DNA of 64,000 nt from Oscillospiraceae bacterium (GCA_031268405.1 JAIRXF010000010.1:1-64000); one strand, 5' to 3'. Shown: positions 1-8,799, counted from the first letter of the stretch. Translations and numbers: made by a program. Notes: generated by a model from the letters alone, not told the origin.

Positions 1-2
1 TT

Positions 3-59
3 GCTCGATACGGGGAAGGTTTAAGAGCAAAATTTATTGCGCAAATATCATCTAATTAA
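3..59 (+). CDS. possible C-terminal end of a gene cut by the window edge
   Basis: One plus-strand frame is open from the window start to a TAA at 57-59 and reads as 18 residues (ARYGEGLRAKFIAQISSN). It could be the tail of an upstream gene, but it is too short to identify and may be chance. The C/G-rich stretch at about 73-100 lies just downstream; its CCTCCCC and GGGGGG runs could pair weakly as a terminator, which is the only reason to suspect a gene end here. Confidence 0.2.
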   Translation, partial: ARYGEGLRAKFIAQISSN

Positions 60-184
60 AAAAACAACCTCACCCTCCCCTTAGTTAACGGGGGGCTGCA
101 TTTTAAAAATTAATCAGTCGGACGAAATAGAAAATTAGTAAATTCTCAGGGCCTGTTGACACAGTTTCATTTAAATATAACTTC

Positions 185-214
185 TTGACTAAAAAGAGTT
201 ATCTATGTTAGAAT
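185..214 (+). promoter_or_regulatory. candidate sigma-A promoter for rpsU
   Basis: TTGACT (185-190) and TAGAAT (209-214) are separated by 18 bp and each matches the vegetative consensus at five of six positions. They lie about 100 bp upstream of rpsU with no gene between. The match is read by eye. Confidence 0.5.
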
Positions 215-310
215 CAGCAGGAGTGATTGCAGTAACTCTAAACTTGAGTTTTCGAAAAATTATTTTTACTGTTATACTAAACGAATCCCTTGAGGGGAGG
301 GAATAATTAG

Positions 311-490
311 ATGTCAATAATCAAAATAAAAAATAATGAATCTATCGACAGCGCTTTAAGAAGGTTTAAAAAACAGTGTTCTCGTGCGGGGGTTATATCT
401 GAAGTTCGTAAAAGAGAAGCTTATGAGAAACCTTCTGTTAAACGCAAAAAAAAGTCAGAAGCAGCTCGCAAGCGCAAATCGAAACATTAA
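311..490 (+). CDS. rpsU: 30S ribosomal protein S21
   Basis: A 59-residue basic protein beginning [20 protein letters not shown] and ending in a Lys/Arg-rich tail ([16 protein letters not shown]). Length, the N-terminal block and the [18 protein letters not shown] region fit S21, a small-subunit protein near the 3' end of 16S rRNA that helps translation initiation. The ATG at 311 follows a GAGGGGAGGG Shine-Dalgarno stretch (about 293-302). A longer open frame that starts inside it at 384 in another phase belongs to the downstream peptidase and does not start there. A candidate promoter lies at 185-214. The neighbour is an M24 peptidase, not the yqeY gene that often follows rpsU in Firmicutes. 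Confidence 0.93.
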   Translation: MSIIKIKNNESIDSALRRFKKQCSRAGVISEVRKREAYEKPSVKRKKKSEAARKRKSKH

Positions 491-530
491 TTGTATTGAG
501 TCTGATATTTTGACAAGTAAAGGACCAAAA

Positions 531-1610
531 ATGTTACTATCTGAAAAATTAGTTAAAAGTTTATCATCCTCCATAGACGCGGCACTTGTGACTTCTGTTC
601 AAAATCGCCTCTACTTTTCTTCATTTGAATCTCATTGCGGATATTTTTTGGTAATGAGGGATGGTACTGCATATTCCTTAATGGATTTTAGATATTACGA
701 ATCGGCGTTAAATCAAGTCAAAGATTCCGAAGTTGTTTTGTTCCGCGATATAAAAATAACTTTAAAAGATTTGGCTTCTAAACATAAAATTAAGCGAATT
801 GCAGTAGAAAGAAATGACTTAACTCTAAAGGAGCTAAGAAAGTTCGAAGATTTATTCAAGGAATCCGATGTGATTGTTACAGCTGATGGAGAGCTTGATT
901 GTGCTATAGCTGCCATGCGTTGTATAAAATCCGAGAAAGAAATAGAAAAAATTATTGCGTCGCAAAAAATTACAGAACAATCGTTCGAACAAGTGTTAAG
1001 TCAAATAAAACCGGGGATTACAACCGAATTGGAAATCGCTTTAGATCTTGAGTTTGATATGAGAAAGAACGGCGCAAGTTCGGTCTCCTTTGACTTCATA
1101 GTTGTAAGTGGTAAAAAAACATCGATGCCTCATGGAAAACCAGGCAATAAAAAAATAGAAAATAACGAGTTTTTAACTCTAGACATAGGAGCGGTGTTCG
1201 ACGGATATCACAGCGATATGACAAGAATGGTATCTGTTGGAAAATTAAGCGAAGAAGAATTAAAGATTTATGATATCGTTTTAAACGCTCAGTTAAGAGG
1301 CATAGAGTCAGTAAGGGCAGGAGTTGCTGCAAAAGATGTCGACAAAGCTGTGAGAAATTTTATAAAAGATCAGGGATATTCGGAATATTTTGGCCACTCT
1401 ACGGGGCATGGAGTCGGGCTTGACGTGCATGAAGATCCCCGTATTTCTGAGACCGATGAAACTATTCTCGAATCTGGGATGATCATAACGATTGAACCCG
1501 GCATTTATTTGCCAGGGAAATTTGGAGTCAGAATAGAAGATATGGTTGTGGTAACCAAAGATGGTTGTAAAAACTTAACTAATATCACAAAAAAATTGAT
1601 AACTATATAA
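531..1610 (+). CDS. Xaa-Pro aminopeptidase (M24 metallopeptidase)
   Basis: Cytosolic M24 family peptidase of about 359 residues, expected to remove an N-terminal residue preceding proline using two metal ions. An N-terminal creatinase-like domain (about 1-125) precedes the pita-bread catalytic domain. The five metal ligands are visible: two Asp in LDIGAVFDGYHSDMTR (about residues 217 and 228), His in GHGVGLDVHEDP (about 292), Glu in ITIEPGIYLPG (about 322) and Glu in VRIEDMVVV (about 336). The frame is open from 384, but the upstream part overlaps rpsU in another phase. The ATG at 531 with an AAAGGA site about 8 bases upstream begins MLLSEKLVKSL, a normal start for the family. It is only 40 bases after rpsU, so co-transcription is likely. 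Exact substrate preference (PepP-like or PepQ-like) cannot be told. Confidence 0.9.
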   Translation: MLLSEKLVKSLSSSIDAALVTSVQNRLYFSSFESHCGYFLVMRDGTAYSLMDFRYYESALNQVKDSEVVLFRDIKITLKDLASKHKIKRIAVERNDLTLKELRKFEDLFKESDVIVTADGELDCAIAAMRCIKSEKEIEKIIASQKITEQSFEQVLSQIKPGITTELEIALDLEFDMRKNGASSVSFDFIVVSGKKTSMPHGKPGNKKIENNEFLTLDIGAVFDGYHSDMTRMVSVGKLSEEELKIYDIVLNAQLRGIESVRAGVAAKDVDKAVRNFIKDQGYSEYFGHSTGHGVGLDVHEDPRISETDETILESGMIITIEPGIYLPGKFGVRIEDMVVVTKDGCKNLTNITKKLITI

Positions 1611-2151
1611 ACAAAAAACTCAATAATTTTTTAAAATTTAGTTGATTTGTGTTTGCAGACCAAATTTTACATCAAAATAATCTATTTCTGAAAAGATTTA
1701 TTGTGTAATTTAAAGTTTCTGTGGTGTGCATGAGTTTTAGTTTTCTATTCTTTGATTTAATTTCTAAATGATCGTTGCTTAATAAGCCGAATTTTTCTTT
1801 AAAATCATTTTCATATAATAACGAAATTAGCACAAGAAGGCTGCTTCGCTTTGAAACTCTATTTTTAATTGTTAATTTAACTTATTATATCTTGAGATTT
1901 TTTACATATTCAATTGCATACCCAAAATGCACTTAACGGTGAATTATGGTTTTTGGTTGCACAAACTGAAGGTTTCACTTTTTGTCACTTAATGAGATGA
2001 TTGTTGATTCCTTTCTTTTTTGTATTGTTCTATTATGTAAAACATATTTTTATTTTCAACAGTTTAAAAATTACCTCAAAGCTTTAAAATATTAGAGAAT
2101 AAATTCCTGTTATTTGGAAAAAATACTCCAATATAGCAAGGAGTGGTATTT
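1611..2151. other. intergenic, no gene recognised
   Basis: About 540 AT-rich bases between the peptidase and the exporter, with stops in all frames and no RNA gene or clear terminator seen. Only the AAGGAG site at 2138-2143, which belongs to the exporter gene, can be assigned. Confidence 0.6.
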
Positions 2152-4863
2152 ATGGGTTGGGTTGACGAACAAATCAAAAGTCGTATTAAAAACGACAAAA
2201 ACGCTTTTGAAGATTCAATGATGGATCTCTCTTCGGTTATTTTGGGCAAAAGAGCTGTTTCAAAAAATATAAAAAACGAAAGGCAAAAAACCACAAACGC
2301 CATAGAAGAAATATTAAAATATTACAAAATTAAAATAAAGGAAATCCCAAAAGAACTAGAAAATTTAGACGAACAACTAGATTACGCTCTTAGACCCACG
2401 GGAATTATGCGCAGAACAGTGTCTCTTGAAGGAAAATGGTGGACAGATGCAGTTGGGGCAATGATTGGAAGAACAAAAAAGGGCGACGTTGTTGCCTTAA
2501 TGCCATCAGGTATTTCTGGCTATCGTTTTTTTGATTACGAAGCATCTAAATTTATTAAGCTTAGCGATTTAACTCGCGATTTATTAATCGACGAAGCCAT
2601 TTGCTTTTATGTGCCTTTTCCTTTAAAAGAAATTGGGATAAAAGATTTACTTCTATTTACAATAAAAACTTTAAGCCGAGCCGATATCGCTATGATTCTA
2701 CTTTCTACAGCAGCTGTAACATTCATTGGAATGTTAACACCAATGCTTACAAAATTACAATATGAGTATTTGATCCCCTCTGGAAAAATCAATCTCATCA
2801 CGCCGATCGCTACAATTTTGGTGGGCGCAAGTATTTCTTCTTCGCTAATTGGAATAACTAAATCTTTAATAATGAATAGAGTCCAAACCAAAATGTCAAT
2901 ATACGCAGAAAGCGCAACAATGGGAAGAGTAATATCTTTGCCGGCATCTTTCTTTAAGCAATTTAGTGCAGGAGATCTTGCTTCACGCGTATCTGGAATT
3001 CAACAATTGTGCATTCAGTTAACAGATGCTTTTTTAACAACAGGTCTGTCAACTTTATTTTCGTTTGTTTATATTTTTCAAATGGGAACATACGGCCCCG
3101 CGATGGTAATGCCAGGCCTTGCAATAATACTGTTTCAAGCGGTTTTTGCCGTGTTTGGTACATTTTTGGGACTTAAAAATTCAAGAAAAAAGATGAATAT
3201 AAACGTCAATTTAAGCGGACTTTTATTTTCAATATTTAATGGCATACAAAAAATTAAACTTTCTGGCAGTGAAAGACGGGCTTTTTCTCAATGGAGCAAT
3301 GCTTATAAAAATGTAGCATCTTTGGAATACGATCCGCCGTTTATTTTGAGAATTTTGCCCATATTGGGAACGATGATAAGTTTGGTGGGAACGCTTATAC
3401 TTTACTATTTTGCGGGTATATCAAAAATCACCATAGCAAATTATAGCGCATTTAACATGGCGTACGGACAAGTAAACGGAGCCATCATGTCGGTTGTTAG
3501 CATATCGACTATGTTTACATCAATTAAACCTTTCATGGAAATGGTGGAACCTATATTAAAAACAAAACCCGAAATAAGTGAAAATAAAAAAATCGTCACA
3601 AGCATTTCGGGCAGCATAGAGTTGCAACACATATCATTCAAATACATTGAAAAAGGTCCATTAATTCTTGATGATGTGAACCTCAAGATTAACACCGGTC
3701 AATACGTAGCAATTGTCGGGAAAACCGGTTGTGGAAAATCCACGCTAATGAGACTTTTGCTTGGATTCGAAAAACCAATTCTAGGGTCTATATATTTTGA
3801 CGGTGTAGACATAGAAAAGATTGATCTAAAATCACTACGACAACACATAGGAGTTGTAATGCAAAACGGAAAGCTTTTTTCGGGAGACGTTTTTTCGAAT
3901 ATTATAATTTCTGCACCGTGGTCTAGCATGGAAGAAGCCTGGGAAGCGGCCGAAATTGCCGGAGTTGCAAATGACATTAAAGATATGCCAATGGGAATGA
4001 ATACATTGATAAGCGAAGGACAGGGGGGAATTTCTGGCGGTCAAAGACAAAGATTAATGATTGCAAGAGCCATTGCTCCCAAACCTAAAATTTTAATGCT
4101 TGACGAGGCAACCTCCGCTCTTGACAACGTCACACAAAAACAAGTTTCTGATTCTTTGGAAAAATTAAAAAGCACACGAATAGTTATAGCACACCGGCTT
4201 TCTACCATAAAACACTGCGATAGAATAATAATGCTAGACTCTGGGAAAATAATTGAGGACGGCAGTTACGAAGAATTAATAAAGCTAAACGGACAATTTG
4301 CAGAACTTGTAAAAAGACAAAGATTGGACTCCGATACGCAACAGGCAAACATAGAAGGGGAGGAAAGTATAACAGCTGATGATAACAAAAATGATGAAGG
4401 CAATGGCAGTAGCATTGACAATGACTATAAAAATATAAACAATAAATCGACTGAAAAAGATAATGCTTTTCCATTTGAAAATGACACTCGCGACAACAAT
4501 AATTTTAATGACATTCAAGACGACAATAATAAGGGAGAATATTTTACTACAACCGATGATTTCGAGAAGGACTTTGAAGATTTTTTGCGAACAGACACAA
4601 AAACTAAATCTCGTCTCAATGAAAAATTGCCTTCCGGCGGTGGGCATAAAAACACGCTCCGCACATTAAAAAACGATGAATCTAGTATAGACTTAAAAAA
4701 ATTAAAAACTTTCCAAGATCATCATAATAAAAATTCAAATCAAGAAAATCAAAACGACCAAACTAAAAAAAATAATCAAGATTTTAAAAACAATTATATT
4801 AAATCTGACGATTTGGATTCAGATTTCAAACTTTTTGATGAACCAAATGATCCGAATCCTTAA
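2152..4863 (+). CDS. NHLM-type bacteriocin/RiPP ABC exporter, peptidase-less, with long Asn/Asp-rich tail
   Basis: Fused membrane and ATPase ABC exporter of 903 residues. The N-terminal ~170 residues have the soluble domain typical of the second NHLM transporter (RRTVSLEGKWW, GAMIGRTKKGDVVALMPSG, GYRFFDYEA); no C39 peptidase Cys/His motif is seen. Six or so membrane helices follow (about 180-450). The ATPase domain has Walker A GKTGCGKST (about 523), signature ISGGQRQR (about 627), Walker B ILMLDEATSALD (about 648) and H-loop IAHRLST (about 679). From about 725 to the end runs an unusual hydrophilic tail rich in Asn, Asp, Lys and Glu with no similarity I recognise. The ATG at 2152 follows AAGGAG at 2138-2143 by 8 bases; the GTG at 2143 overlaps that site and is rejected. 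The next gene, 94 bases downstream, encodes a Nif11-leader protein, the expected kind of substrate. NHLM systems normally also have a peptidase-containing partner and an HlyD-like protein; neither is in this window. Confidence 0.85.
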   Translation: MGWVDEQIKSRIKNDKNAFEDSMMDLSSVILGKRAVSKNIKNERQKTTNAIEEILKYYKIKIKEIPKELENLDEQLDYALRPTGIMRRTVSLEGKWWTDAVGAMIGRTKKGDVVALMPSGISGYRFFDYEASKFIKLSDLTRDLLIDEAICFYVPFPLKEIGIKDLLLFTIKTLSRADIAMILLSTAAVTFIGMLTPMLTKLQYEYLIPSGKINLITPIATILVGASISSSLIGITKSLIMNRVQTKMSIYAESATMGRVISLPASFFKQFSAGDLASRVSGIQQLCIQLTDAFLTTGLSTLFSFVYIFQMGTYGPAMVMPGLAIILFQAVFAVFGTFLGLKNSRKKMNINVNLSGLLFSIFNGIQKIKLSGSERRAFSQWSNAYKNVASLEYDPPFILRILPILGTMISLVGTLILYYFAGISKITIANYSAFNMAYGQVNGAIMSVVSISTMFTSIKPFMEMVEPILKTKPEISENKKIVTSISGSIELQHISFKYIEKGPLILDDVNLKINTGQYVAIVGKTGCGKSTLMRLLLGFEKPILGSIYFDGVDIEKIDLKSLRQHIGVVMQNGKLFSGDVFSNIIISAPWSSMEEAWEAAEIAGVANDIKDMPMGMNTLISEGQGGISGGQRQRLMIARAIAPKPKILMLDEATSALDNVTQKQVSDSLEKLKSTRIVIAHRLSTIKHCDRIIMLDSGKIIEDGSYEELIKLNGQFAELVKRQRLDSDTQQANIEGEESITADDNKNDEGNGSSIDNDYKNINNKSTEKDNAFPFENDTRDNNNFNDIQDDNNKGEYFTTTDDFEKDFEDFLRTDTKTKSRLNEKLPSGGGHKNTLRTLKNDESSIDLKKLKTFQDHHNKNSNQENQNDQTKKNNQDFKNNYIKSDDLDSDFKLFDEPNDPNP

Positions 4864-4957
4864 TAAAAAGTTTCTAAAATATTTTAATCTTACAAACGCA
4901 GTCCGCATAAAATCAAAATCATATTGGTGACCCATTCAAATTCTAGGGGGATTAAAA

Positions 4958-7900
4958 ATGTCTAAGTCATCTTTTGAAAAATTTTTAAAGGCCATTGATA
5001 ACAACAAACAAATAAAACTATCAATGAAAAAACTCATGAAAAAGTACCCCGGTGGGAAAATACCCAAAGAAGAGACACGCAAATTTATAACCAACGATAT
5101 CATACCTTTGGGCAAAAAATATAATTATGAATTTACTTTAAACGATTGCATTGAATATCAAACCCAAAAAACAAATTCTCTAGATGATGAGAGTTTGGCC
5201 ACGGTGACCGGAGGAATCGGGGGCGGATTATTAGGGAACGCTGTACTGGCAACAGTTGGTCTGATGACAGCAGCTGGAGCAGGTGCGGGTATTGCGCCTG
5301 TGGCTAAAACCGTGGCTGAAACTATCAAATCCAGCATTTCTCAAAGTGTTGCACCAGCCTCTACTAATCAACAACATCAAAAGTCCGATTCAAAAAAAAG
5401 CGTAGAACACAAAGAGGAAAAACAAAAACATGACGATGCTAAAAAACAAACTCCAGAAAATAAAACTAACGACGTAACCGAAGATCAAGAAATGGATGAC
5501 GTAACCGAAAAGGAAGAAGACAGCGATAGTAAAGTTGAAACAGTAAAAGAAGAGCATAAAGAAACTATTAAAAAGGAAAAACAAAAAAAGGATAAAGATT
5601 TCGAATATAAAGAATTTTTTTCAGAAGAGAAAAATACCACGCCTCCCGAAGATGAAAAGAAAAACGACGACCAAGATCAAAATGAAACTAAATTGTCCCC
5701 AGAAGTTAAAAAGAAGTCCAAAGAGATTGAAGATCTTATTAAATCTCTTCATGAAGAGGCGGCAAACATAGACTCGGATACTAATTTAAGTGTGATTCAA
5801 GGTTGTACGGAAATTTGCCTCATGGACTACGAAAATGACAAAATCAAAAAGTCTTCCATTAAAGAATTTTTGGAGGAATTTTTTGACAATGTTACTGACG
5901 ACACAGTTGACCTGGTTGAAAAAATAGGTGATTTGGTGGCTCAGGATTTGCTTTCCCAGTCCAGTGGGGAATTCTCTATCGATGCAAATGACAAATGCCG
6001 CATTGAAATAGCAAAATATTTTCAGACATTATATTCAAAAATTTTTCAAGGAAAAACAGTAACTGCCAACGATATCTTGAATAGAGATTTGCTTGAATTT
6101 AGTGACGATCTGTTGACGGAATTGGCTAAAGCTAAATTCGAAAAAAAAGAGGATTTTGAAAAAAATCTTGCAGAATTATTATATAGAAAACACACAATTG
6201 AAGGAAAAGAAAGAGAAGATATTGTAAAAATAATTACGGAAAAATGTGGTGTTAATGAAGAAAATGCTAAAACCCTATATGATGAATGCGAAAATAAAAA
6301 AGATAAAATATTTAACCTGAACAATGAAACAATAAAGAAATTGAAAAATGCAACCAAGATAAGCTTCGATAAAAAGGAAAAACCTGCGCAGCAGACGACT
6401 GGTGGTACAGATCCGCAGTCTCAGACATCTATTAAGAAAAATAAAGATTCACAGTCTTCACAGCAGACGTCTGGTTCGGGAGGTAGTACTACAGATTCGC
6501 AGTCTCAGACATCTATTAAGAAAAATAAAGATTCACAGTCTTCACAGCAGACGTCTGGTTCGGGAGATAGTACAGATTCGCAGTCTTCACAGCAGACGCC
6601 TGGTGGTAGTAACTCCGACAGCAATCCTTCTCCTCCTCCTGGTGGCCCGCCTCCACCTCCTCCTCCTGGTGGCCCGCCTCCACCTCCTCCTCCTCCGCCT
6701 CCACCTCCTCCTCCTCCGCCTCCTAGCTCCTCTTCTGTCACCCCTAATCAATCCGCCGCGATGTTGCCTCCAGTTGAAAAAAAAGTAGAGGAGTCAAAAA
6801 AAGAGATTGATAATGCTATAAAATTGTCAGAAGAAGCTAAGGACAAAACCAAGAACTCCGAATACGTTAAGGGTTTGAGCGAAGAAGAAATTGAAAAAAC
6901 GTGCTTGTCATTCTTTTTGTCCAGCACAAAATCAAATGCAAAATCAAAAGCAACAAGCGCCTGCAAAGAACTTCTCTTTACTGCCGGCTATAATCAAGAT
7001 GACGCCAAAAAAATTATTAAAGGAGCAAGGCTGGAAGCTAAAAAAATAAGAGATCACTCTGACGGAATATTCTACTTCGGTGAAGGAGCTTTAAAAGGCA
7101 AATCGTACTTCAAATACCTCAAAGAAAAAGGAGAAGAATATCCCGAGAATGAATATGTTTCAAAATTCAGCGACGATTTCCTAATAGAACAGGCTAAAAA
7201 ACAGGCTAAAGATCCATCACAAGGAAATGAAGATGCTGCAAAATTACTTATCATGAAACACTCACACCTAGGTGAAAACAAACTAAAAATTAAAAAAAGT
7301 CTTTCTATGCTTACAACGCAGAACAAGATTACAATGCCACATGAAGATTTCAACAAATTATTTGAGTCACTTGAAAATAGCGGAAAAATAAAATCAGATG
7401 CAAAGAATACCGCGTCCGATCCAAAGCTGAACGCCAAAGAAGCTGCAAGCAAAACAATAGAAGATTTCGAAAAAGAACACCCAATAAAAAAATACTCAAA
7501 TGAAGAAAAACCCGCTACCAAAGCAAAAGTTGAAGCTACAAAAGCCTATATTCAATATTTAGGAGATAAAAACTCAAAACTGACCACTGAACAAAAACTT
7601 TTGGCGGTAACTTTGAAGGTAGCAAAATTTACCGATGAAGAACTAAAAGTAACGGAGACAAGCGACGACCTAACTAAAATGCTCACTAAAACACCTGCCG
7701 AAAAGGAGCAAGATCGAAACGAATTGGCGGCAAAATACACTCGACATGCTAATGGAGATTTTTCAGATGAATTGGACGGGGATGTTGAGGATTTTGAGGA
7801 ATTTTCGGACGAATTGATAATGGAACAAGTGACAAATGAAAAAGAAGCCATGAAAAAAATATACGACAAGCATAAATATCTAGGAACAGCAAATGAAGAA

Positions 7901-8011
7901 ATTCAGAAGATACTTATAAAAATAACAAAGAAATCGTCAGAAGAAATCCAAAAATTTATAAAAGAAACAGAGGACAAAGCGAAGCAAACACAAGAGGACG
8001 AAAGTTGGTAA
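4958..8011 (+). CDS. giant Nif11-leader (double-glycine) protein with polyproline tract, putative exported effector
   Basis: A 1017-residue acidic/Lys-rich protein with no Sec signal. Residues 1-86 look like a Nif11-type RiPP leader: SFEKFLKAIDNNKQIKLSMK near the start, a GKKYNYEFTLNDC block (about 52-64) and LDDESLATVTGG ending in Gly85-Gly86. A Gly/Ala-rich hydrophobic stretch follows (87-118), then a charged Lys/Glu region, two copies of a 28-residue Ser/Gln/Thr repeat (about 486-541), a Pro/Gly tract with a run of 17 prolines (about 556-590), and a helical C-terminal half. A motif FSD[DE] ... KH ... G recurs at about 381, 737 and 949. Start ATG 4958 has AGGGGG nine bases upstream. Adjacent to the NHLM-type exporter, so export after leader recognition is the natural inference. 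The polyproline run resembles FH1/ActA-type tracts that bind profilin or EVH1 proteins; no actin-binding WH2 motif was seen. Typical Nif11-leader precursors are about 100 residues, so the size is exceptional. Confidence 0.8.
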   Translation: MSKSSFEKFLKAIDNNKQIKLSMKKLMKKYPGGKIPKEETRKFITNDIIPLGKKYNYEFTLNDCIEYQTQKTNSLDDESLATVTGGIGGGLLGNAVLATVGLMTAAGAGAGIAPVAKTVAETIKSSISQSVAPASTNQQHQKSDSKKSVEHKEEKQKHDDAKKQTPENKTNDVTEDQEMDDVTEKEEDSDSKVETVKEEHKETIKKEKQKKDKDFEYKEFFSEEKNTTPPEDEKKNDDQDQNETKLSPEVKKKSKEIEDLIKSLHEEAANIDSDTNLSVIQGCTEICLMDYENDKIKKSSIKEFLEEFFDNVTDDTVDLVEKIGDLVAQDLLSQSSGEFSIDANDKCRIEIAKYFQTLYSKIFQGKTVTANDILNRDLLEFSDDLLTELAKAKFEKKEDFEKNLAELLYRKHTIEGKEREDIVKIITEKCGVNEENAKTLYDECENKKDKIFNLNNETIKKLKNATKISFDKKEKPAQQTTGGTDPQSQTSIKKNKDSQSSQQTSGSGGSTTDSQSQTSIKKNKDSQSSQQTSGSGDSTDSQSSQQTPGGSNSDSNPSPPPGGPPPPPPPGGPPPPPPPPPPPPPPPPPSSSSVTPNQSAAMLPPVEKKVEESKKEIDNAIKLSEEAKDKTKNSEYVKGLSEEEIEKTCLSFFLSSTKSNAKSKATSACKELLFTAGYNQDDAKKIIKGARLEAKKIRDHSDGIFYFGEGALKGKSYFKYLKEKGEEYPENEYVSKFSDDFLIEQAKKQAKDPSQGNEDAAKLLIMKHSHLGENKLKIKKSLSMLTTQNKITMPHEDFNKLFESLENSGKIKSDAKNTASDPKLNAKEAASKTIEDFEKEHPIKKYSNEEKPATKAKVEATKAYIQYLGDKNSKLTTEQKLLAVTLKVAKFTDEELKVTETSDDLTKMLTKTPAEKEQDRNELAAKYTRHANGDFSDELDGDVEDFEEFSDELIMEQVTNEKEAMKKIYDKHKYLGTANEEIQKILIKITKKSSEEIQKFIKETEDKAKQTQEDESW
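6414..6581 (+). repeat. 84-bp tandem repeat, two copies, inside the giant leader protein
   Basis: The segments 6414-6497 and 6498-6581 are nearly identical 84-bp units coding for 28 residues (core QTSIKKNKDSQSSQQTSGSG). A third, partial unit (DSQSSQQT) follows to about 6600. The repeat is in frame, so length changes here would leave the protein intact. Confidence 0.85.
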
Positions 8012-8525
8012 AAAATAAGATTGTAACATCGGATGAAGATTTCAACAAATTATTTAAGTCACTTGAAAACAGCGGAAAAATAAAAATAAAATCGGATGCA
8101 AAGAATACCGCGTCCGATCCAAAGCTGAACGTCAAAGAAGCTACAAGCAAGACAACGGAAGATTTCGAAAAAGAATACTCAATAGGAAAATACTTAGAGA
8201 AGAAAAGGAAGAAAAACCCGCTGCCAAAGCAAAAGTTGAAGTTACAAAGCCCATATTCAATATTTAGGAGATAAGAACTCAAAACTGACCACTGAACAAA
8301 AACTTTTGTCGGTAATTTTAGAAGTAGGAGAATTTACTCCCGAAGAACTAAATAAAGAAGACACCCGCTTGACTAAAGACCTCTCTCAAGTAACTGCCAC
8401 CGAGGTTCGAAAGAAAATTGGCGGCAAAATACCTTCGACATTCTAAGGGAGATTTTTCATTGGAATTAGACAAGCATTTTTGAGGAGCTATCGGACGGAT
8501 TGATAATGGAAGCAAATGGAAGATT
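8012..8525 (+). pseudogene. decayed tandem copy of the 3' part of the giant leader protein
   Basis: From just after the stop of the 1017-residue gene, the DNA repeats the segment at about 7319-7845 with scattered changes. The first 80 or so residues stay in frame (EDFNKLFKSLENSGKIK, KNTASDPKLNVKEA, TEDFEKEYSI match EDFNKLFESLENSGKIK, KNTASDPKLNAKEA, IEDFEKEHPI). After about 8200 small indels move the match between frames (GDKNSKLTTEQKLL is matched by DNA at about 8268-8312), and the copy fades after TCGGACGGATTGATAATGGA at about 8491. An 89-residue open frame (8005-8274) covers only the first part. It has no leader and no convincing start, so it is a non-functional duplicate. Confidence 0.8.
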
Positions 8526-8771
8526 GCGATTTTTAATGTTTTCAAATTGGCATTCACGATTATCATTGCATATTAATTCATCAATCTCTATAAAATCAAA
8601 ATGTATAAAAATAATCGTAACACTCGAATTCATATAGTTTGAAAAGAAATCTGCTATCTAAACCGTTTCTTGAAAAATCTCTAAAAGCCAACTACAAAAA
8701 ATAAAAACAATCGCTAGAACATTTTGATAAAGAATTGTCTAAAAGGGAAAATACAAATTTGCAGTAACAAA

Positions 8772-8799
8772 AATCACATCTTTAGCTAAAGATGTGATT
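8772..8799. terminator. perfect 28-bp palindrome, candidate bidirectional terminator
   Basis: Both arms of 14 bases match exactly (AATCACATCTTTAG / CTAAAGATGTGATT). It would fold as a hairpin with a short AGCT loop. It lies between the plus-strand leader-protein locus and the minus-strand ruvX gene, where a bidirectional terminator would be expected, but only short, imperfect T-runs follow on either strand. A dimeric regulator site is an alternative. Confidence 0.5.

Noticed and set aside
384-530. Upstream extension of the M24 peptidase frame
   Set aside because: It overlaps rpsU in another phase and lacks a ribosome binding site; the family start is at 531.
6402-6788. Open frames on both strands over the repeat and polyproline region (Leu-rich on plus; Gly-rich on minus at 6505-6741)
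   Set aside because: They arise from reading the CCTCCT and CAGTCT repeats in other frames; no ribosome binding sites, and the real frame runs through the whole region.
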